64,000 nucleotides of DNA. It comes from Holacanthus passer. Lineage: Eukaryota > Chordata > Actinopteri > Pomacanthidae. The stretch lies in assembly GCA_025331565.1 (NCBI GenBank), contig JAFREQ010000120.1, forward strand, positions 558,001 through 622,000. The letters are read 5' to 3'. This document shows positions 57,200-64,000 of the stretch, one piece after another (position 1 is the stretch's first letter; every line of letters begins with the position of its first letter). The position numbers and the translations under genes were made by a program. Under the pieces are notes generated by a model that did not search any database, had not been told where the DNA came from, and was given only the letters and a program-made list of their open reading frames with translations.

Positions 57200-60100
57200 C
57201 TGTAAAAAAGAGAGAAAGAGAAGGAAACCCTCTGTGTAAATAATCATGGCCATCAAGCCTCTCCTGAGTAAAAGCCAGGAAGGTCAATGTCACTTGTTAA
57301 AAGCGGACAGATAGAGGGAATCTCTTACAAATCCTCCCACTTTGAAATACAAAGGCTCGTGTTATACTTTCCAAATCATAAACGACTCCAATTAATGTGT
57401 CCTGCAATGGCCCGAGCTCACCGAGGTGGGCCGTCTACAGAATATCCTGCTCAGATAAGTGCGTGGGACTCGAGCTGAATCCTTCGACTTACAGTAACTA
57501 GAGTCTCAGTTCCGTTCCAACACACCTACAGTCCAGGCAGGAATGTAGCTTGAAATGATATGAAATGTGGAGTCTTGACCTTAATACTGTAAGTTGTGTA
57601 AACAGTTAAGGGGGAAAAGTAGAGTAAAGACAAAAATAAGGGCCCCAAAAAAGGTGATAACGGCCTTTGATATTCAAAGGAATTAGGCTACATCAACAGT
57701 AATACGTAATATTTTTGTTTTAAAAATGCATAACTTTTGGCCTCCTGATTGAGTGAGTCAAGACATGTCCTTCCCTGATTCATCACACCTCTATCACCTT
57801 TGTTGTCCTGTTCTGACAATCTGCTTCATGTAACATCGACATGCACATGTCCAGTGTACGTGAAAGGTCATATGATGTTCTGAGATGTGTTAGTATGGAT
57901 GGACATTATTTCAGAAACGAGGCTAAAACGCATGTGTGGATGGACATTGTTAACGTTTTAAAATGAAAACGTATCAGTGTGGATATAGCCTTATAGAGAG
58001 GTTGTAGAGTTATTGATGCATCTAATTCTAGAGAATCAATTCCAGTCTGATCATCTATATTAAATTATCTAAACTATAGCACTACAACGATGCTGTGTTC
58101 AACAGTTTATTGTACAGCTCTGTCATTTTATTTCTACACATCGTAATTCAACTACTGCTTCCTCTGTCTACAACATGCATTGCATGTCTGTCCCCCCTTC
58201 GTTGCTCACCTTAATGCTTCCCTCTTTTGCTGTCACTTGAGAGTATGTTGTATGCTTTTCCATATTTGAGTCAAGGCTCTAAGAATAGAGGGTGATTTTC
58301 ACCAATATCAATTTCATAATTATATCATTGTTCATCATTTTTCTGTTTAATAAGGTTTGATTTGTTTTAATGAGCACCATTTCCCACAAACCTACTACCT
58401 ATTTAATTATTACCTGTTTGACAGACCAATCAACCACCCTGATTTAGCTGCAACAACAGCAGACTCACTTCCCTTTTAATCACATGGAAAAACCACATAA
58501 AAATGGCAAACCAGTGCTTTGATGTGGAGGTCTTCAGACAAGATCTCAAATGGACCCACATCCAAACCCTACATGGGAGATCAATGGTTTTTTTAATTTA
58601 AAAAAAGACCCGTTCCAAAAGGGACCAGCAGACAATCAGCCTGGTCTGAAGCAGATCTGAGGATAATTAGACCCAATCCACAATGTGGTCAACTTGAACA
58701 GAACAAAACAGAGAGAGCAGCACATCACTGGCAGCCGCATGATGATCAACCAATTTACGAGCAGTGGCGTTTGTTAAAAGCCACAATGCACGTTATATTT
58801 CCTACAGTTGACAGTTCACACTTTAAAAGACATTTTTTTATGCTACAATTATGTATGTACGATGATTTACCATTTGATCATTGTGACTATTGACACACCG
58901 AAGGTAATATCTTGTTGAATGCTACAAAAATTAATCATTCAATTTTATTTTGAAAAAAGGCTCAGGACACAAACACCACAGCCAAACAGTAGGCCTAGCT
59001 TAGTGGTTAAGACACAAGTCATGAACTGGAACATCCTGTTTAAAAAAGGCCAGAGATCTTTGTTCTCAGCCTCATTTCCTGTCATATCTCTCTCTACTGT
59101 TGAATAAAAAAAAATGTATTTAAAAAAGGAAAAAGAACTACTGGATGCGAGGGCGACACGTTGGCTCTCTATAACCCAAACACTGATTTCTGATTAGAAG
59201 TGAATGAGTAAGAAGAAAAAAGGCTGGGATTCTCCAACGCAAACAAGACACATAAATCTAAAGGCAGTTTCCATTTCTTTGAAGTGAGCTCAAACCAGAC
59301 ATAACCTGGAAAAAAAGAGATGACAAATGGTTTTGTCACTGGGTTCAGACAAAGCAAATGAAAGGCAAGTTGTCCAAATCCCCTCAGGTGACAGCCGAAC
59401 ATGAAATGATCTTTTCATGTCGATTTGATGGTTTAGATAACACATGCTGACAATGGTTGGGAAGAACTCCAAACAGAGGACACACTCAGGTGTGAAGAGC
59501 TTGTTTTGTCTGCCAAAGATAAAAAGCTTTTCATTCTTTCTTTTCTGCCTCGTCTTGAGAAAAAGGAGGACTCTTTTTTGTGTCTGTCTTGTCTTGTTTA
59601 CTCTGAGCATGAATGAGCCCCACTTGTCGGCCTACAGTAACAGAGTAAGTGGATCCAAGCGGAATAGCTCAGCTAGTGATATCACATTTGTACAACTGTC
59701 AGGACACGGGCCATCTGTGGATCCCTTTACTAAAAAGGCGTGAGATAACTAGTGCTCCAGAGCTCAGAAGAAAAGAGGGCTCCTTTCTCTCTGCCTCTCA
59801 AACGTTTAAAACAGATGCTATCAGGTTCACAGCTGGCTGAAGGCCTGGGCCAGATACCCTATCTACTGGCTTCTGTCCTCCTGCAGCCAGCCTTGAAAAG
59901 ACATCATCAGGTGGATCCGGCAAAGGCAAAGGAGGCGAGTAACATTTGGGTAGTGGCACAGAAATATCACTTAAATTTGTCTACAAAGGACACATCAATC
60001 AAGAAGGTCAGTTTGACAAATGAAAGATCTAAACTCCTAGGTTCTTTGTATTATTACATATTTCTGTATTAAATACTTAAGGTTCATGGCTTTATTATTT

Positions 60101-60383
60101 GGGCTTTACAGTTTTATTATTTAAATAAGTCAGGGTATTTAGCAGTATCTACGAAGAATTAAAAAATTAGAATAAAACACAGAGTAATAAAAGTAATAAA
60201 AAACAGTCAGATTATAAAGATCATCCTCAGTGTAGGTACCATGTTAAGGATAGTGTTTATTTATAAAAACTAGGGTCTCATCACTTGTGATAACACTAAA
60301 CTCTTCAAAGCAATGATTGAAATCCGGAAATACAGCAACATCGCTAAAATGTCACATGGGGCAATAATAAGTAAATTTGTGAA

Positions 60384-60423
60384 TTTCCCCACTGCGGGAC
60401 AAATAAAGGTTTATCTTATCTTA
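60384..60423 (+). mobile_element. LINE or SINE 3' tail
   Basis: Sequence 'tttccccactgcgggacaat' followed by 'aaaggtttatcttatctta' is the typical 3' end shared by several fish LINEs and their SINE partners. No coding remnant is seen upstream, so it is a heavily 5'-truncated insertion. Confidence 0.7.
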
Positions 60424-62436
60424 AATTTACAGTAAACCAGTCAATTGTACAAATTTTAGTACATAAAACACACAAATGCTTTGGCTAATCCAGCAAATTA
60501 AATACCTGGCAAATCAACACTCCAACACACCAATGCAAAATTTTAAAAATCCAAGGCTGACATAAAGCAGTTCTGCACGTGGTAAATGTATATTCTGTCA
60601 CAGTGTCATAAATGATAACCAAATGACCACCAAACCTACAAAAGATAGAGTCAAGTTGCAAAATTAGGTTTTAAATATACACCATTTTTCTTCTCAGGTT
60701 TTGGAAGAACTTTCTGAGCTGTTTTAACTCTGATCGTTTCTCATCCGGTTCTGAAAAACATGTTTCAGTGAAAATGGAAACGATAAACTTTATTCACTGT
60801 GCCACACAGCACAAAAGAGTAATGGAAACTGCCTAAATAAAAGTACATGCTTACGTTTTGTTTTACTAACTGGCCTTTTACAGGTAAGCCAAAGTTCATT
60901 TCACTCTCAGGGAACTGGGGGAGAGGACGATGGAGTCAGACTATTTGCTGCAAACAACCACTGTGACTTTCCTTTGCCTCGATGTTGGAGGGAGCCGGGG
61001 GACCTCCACCTTACACCATGGAAAACAAGTGGAGGCCTTACGTCACCTGCCAGCAATTACCAAGAACAGGTGCTGTGACCTCACAGGGCAGCGAGTGAGA
61101 GGCCCCGCTTTATGGCAAACATCAGTCTGGTTAGTGCCTGAGAAGCTGAGCGCCGCACAGGTCCCAGGTAGAGATTCTGGCTCTTTGTGATACTCAATAT
61201 TCAGTTTGCTCCTCTTTGAAACTTGTTTTTTTATGTTCATAGTATAAATTTCAGCTGGCTGGAGGGAAAACACCAGTGACCTTAAGATGAAGGTTACATA
61301 AACCGGTAAAGAACAGTAGATCAGGAGTTTCCTTTAAATCCATGATCCGTGCAGTTAATAAACACAACAAAGCATCTCAAATCCTTGTGGGTACCCCGCC
61401 CTCAGAAGTCCACCATGAACATGTTGATGTGCTCAGAAACAAACTGTGAAACTTGAACAGTGTTGACAATCGTAATTATTGTGGTCTGTGAAAACTGCGG
61501 AGGGATCCCCTGCCTCTCGACAATAAGTAAAACCTACACAGATGTGAGTTACTCCACAGACCTTTGGCTAATCTTTCAAAGCCCCGCGGCTGAAAGAGAG
61601 GGATTTACAAATTCTAGTCAAACAGAAGCTGACAGCAGGCTGACACGTACTGTGCCCCTCCATTGTGCTTTGACAATGTCCTACAGGTGGGGACACAATG
61701 GCTGGACCACCTGACATCCAGTGGCATGAGGAGCGTACGTCTAAATGCATGTGTGACTGTAGGTGTTTGTGTGTGTGGTGTGTGTGACACAGAAAGACAG
61801 CCACCAAGTCTGGGGACTGGGCCTTAATACTGTCTTGGTAACAAATGAAATGTGTCCCTGGCACCAAGTATAATGTCATGTATTGAAAGCTGGGATCAAA
61901 TGTGTGTCTGGTTTAATTATACAACAGTTCCTGATTCAAATATTTAGACGATTTTAAGTTTCAGCATCTATTTCTAAAAGGTACTGAAAAAGTATTGTTT
62001 TGGTATCTGTACAAAAACTCGGATATCTTTTTGACCCTAGTGTCAAATAATACCCAACCTAGTTGGCAAATCTCATTAAGTTGACTGTATTGTACTAATC
62101 CTATCCTTATTTTTAATCTGCTTAACATTCATTTTTTATTAATTTGGTAATGTAGTATAGGTAAATGATGTGATGTTGTCTATAGCATAGCATTATGTGT
62201 CCTGTACTGTATTTTTAGAGTCACTCCTCCAATAACATATTTTTAATCTTAATTCATCTTTTCTCTTTTTTTTCTAAATCTGAAAGTGGCATCTTTCAAT
62301 TGCTTTGTTTTGCAGTGACATAATGATATAATCATCAACATTGTAAAAGCTAGAACCAGCAAATGTTTGACTTAGGCGCATTTTGACACATTTGTTGATT
62401 AACTTCCTGACAATGAGCTGGAAAAGTTGACTATAT

Positions 62437-62519
62437 GTCAGGATGGCCGAGCGGTCTAAGGCGCTGCGTTCAGGTCGCAGTCGCCCCTGGAGGCGTGGGT
62501 TCGAATCCCACTTCTGACA
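62437..62519 (+). tRNA. tRNA-Leu (anticodon CAG)
   Basis: 83 bases folding into a full cloverleaf. Acceptor stem GTCAGGA (62437-62443) pairs with TTCTGAC (62512-62518), with discriminator A. The anticodon stem CTGCG/CGCAG encloses loop TTCAGGT with CAG at 62471-62473. A long variable arm CGCC/GGCG is typical of tRNA-Leu, and the T-arm is GTGGG-TTCGAAT-CCCAC. A-box (TGGCCGAGCGG) and B-box (GGTTCGAATCC) are intact. A TTTT run for Pol III termination begins 6 bases after the end. No intron and no encoded CCA. Translates CUG codons. Confidence 0.96.
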
Positions 62520-62535
62520 ACAAGCTTTTGAGAAT

Positions 62536-62573
62536 TTTCCAGGTTGGGACAATAAAGTATCTCTATCTATCTA
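62536..62573 (+). mobile_element. LINE-like 3' tail next to tRNA
   Basis: 'ttttccaggttgggacaata' then 'aagtatctctatctatctat', a tail with a TATC microsatellite as found at 3' ends of fish LINEs and SINEs. It begins only about 16 bases after the tRNA-Leu gene. Confidence 0.65.
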
Positions 62574-62935
62574 TAATTGATAAGCTGTTTGAGTATTTTA
62601 TTATTATTTTTTTTATAGTTGCCTGCAAGGGGACTGCAGATAAAACAACCTGAAAGCTACTTCTGGCATAACATAATACATCAAACAGCAACATTTATGT
62701 TTAATACTACACATGTACCCTCACAAATAAGGTAAAATAAGTCCATCCATCATATAAGCGAAAGTCAATGGAAGCAATAGAAAAGACCCTCTGCATTGAG
62801 CTTATTACAGAATATATTTAATTACACAAAGCTGGTTTGACTCACTTATACATTATGTGTTGTAAGGTTTTTCACCAGGTCAGCGAGACTAACCTGTGTA
62901 CAACACTGACTTTTAGCTTAACTACCCCACCCCAT

Positions 62936-62953
62936 ACACACACACACACACAC
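62936..62953 (+). repeat. (CA)n microsatellite
   Basis: Short uninterrupted CA run of about 9 units. Confidence 0.9.
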
Positions 62954-64000
62954 CGACACCACCAACCTGTCTGGCCATTGGCTCCCTCCTGGCCCATTCT
63001 CCAGCCCACCTCTGCCCACACCGACCTCCCCCTCCTCCAGTCCCTGGGAACAATCCTGCAGTGTCAGGGAGCTGTGCAGGTGTCTTGCGGTGTCAGCTGC
63101 CATACTGTTTATTATTGGTGGGCTGTGCTTCAGGAGGAATCCCAAGCCATCACTAACAACTGGGTAAATTTGTTGGGGTAAGGAAAACATGGCCTGTACT
63201 ACAGGAATGTTTTTAGGTGGGAGCCCTTTTTCTGGCAGGCTTTACCCTTGTCCCCTTTCTGGATATCCCTTGAGTGTGTGTGGTGTGTGTGTGTGTTTGT
63301 TTATTCAGATCCTCTTTAGCTACTGTAACAACAACCATAGGTACTCCTCCTGGGGTCTACATAATGTATTTACAATACTTCAGTGAAAAAAAATACATGA
63401 GACATCTATAAGGCTTCACAATACTAATGAGAAACAGTAAGACAAAACAACACAATAATTCAAAACCTGAATGCAACACATAGCTGTACATAATTACATA
63501 AATCCTCTTAGAGATCTAAAGTCATCAATTGAGCAACACAGTCCTCTGATTACAAATAAATCTTTCTTGTGTAAATAAATACAAGCTGAACATGATATTA
63601 AAGCGTGTTTACTACTTTCAAAAATCCTGGCAATGAATTCCAAGCCATCATTGCTCTATATTGTTCTTTGCATTTAAGTAGCTCGTCATAGGAGCAATAA
63701 AAAAAAATCACTCTCCGATGATGCCTCATAAAACAGGCAGGTTTCTATAAAGTATCCCTTGAGGTTCAATTATGATGATCCTCTTCCCTTTCCTATAAAA
63801 CAAAGTAAGGATTAGCGCACCCTGTTCTTTACATGGTTATTCTGCCCCCTCGTTCCATGTGAGCAATGAAGTGTCAAGTTGCTTTGTTCTACTCGACCTG
63901 TAGCCTGTTTACATGACATGGACCATATTACTTAAATATACCAATAATTTAGCAATTAAATGGCTTAAAATAAGGTAGCTTGTAACCAGACAATTTCAAT

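Larger units (their letters stand above)
57200..64000. other. cfap299 intron running to the right edge
   Basis: No further cfap299 exon was recognised. The region holds two LINE-type 3' tails, the tRNA-Leu gene and a (CA)n at 62936-62953. Otherwise AT-rich with short meaningless open frames. Confidence 0.5.

Noticed and set aside
57200..64000. Search for N-terminal cfap299 exons on the minus strand
   Set aside because: No frame resembled the family's N-terminal half; those exons are assumed to lie beyond the window.

Overview
The window is nuclear DNA of a ray-finned (teleost) fish. Coding sequence sits in short exons with GT/AG introns, the three protein genes match well-known vertebrate proteins, and the non-coding DNA carries several repeat families that I recognise from teleost genomes. 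No bacterial, phage or viral gene and no CRISPR array was seen.

Layout. (1) Positions 1-25539, plus strand: 17 exons of prkg2 (cGMP-dependent protein kinase 2), covering both cGMP-binding domains, the linker, the whole kinase domain and the natural stop. The N-terminal exon (myristoylation site and coiled coil) must lie left of the window. (2) About 25540-29130: probable prkg2 3' UTR, including an embedded interspersed repeat. (3) About 29205-37149, minus strand: bmp3, complete in three coding exons (464 residues), with a long probable 3' UTR, so the two genes meet tail to tail. (4) 37150-41841: bmp3 upstream region and intergenic DNA with microsatellites, a GC-rich block and a MITE. (5) 41842 to the right edge, minus strand: the last three coding exons of cfap299 (C4orf22); its 5' exons are not visible and should lie beyond 64000. 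An intact tRNA-Leu(CAG) gene sits in this last stretch on the plus strand.

The order and relative orientation CFAP299 > BMP3 >< PRKG2 is the same as I know from human 4q21, so this is a conserved vertebrate block. PRKG2 is a membrane-linked kinase of the cGMP pathway with a known role in cartilage growth, and BMP3 is a skeletal TGF-beta family ligand; a shared regulatory landscape is possible but is inference. CFAP299 belongs to a cilium/flagellum-associated family.

The most unusual structures are: an intact tRNA-Leu followed within about 20 bp by a LINE-type 3' tail; a degenerate L1/Tx1-like LINE fragment bracketed by about 250-bp direct repeats; a Tc1/mariner-like transposase relic and a related 338-bp MITE in the same window; near-abutting poly(A) signals of two convergent genes; and a strong G-quadruplex motif in a cfap299 intron. 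No wholly new biological system could be supported from the sequence alone.
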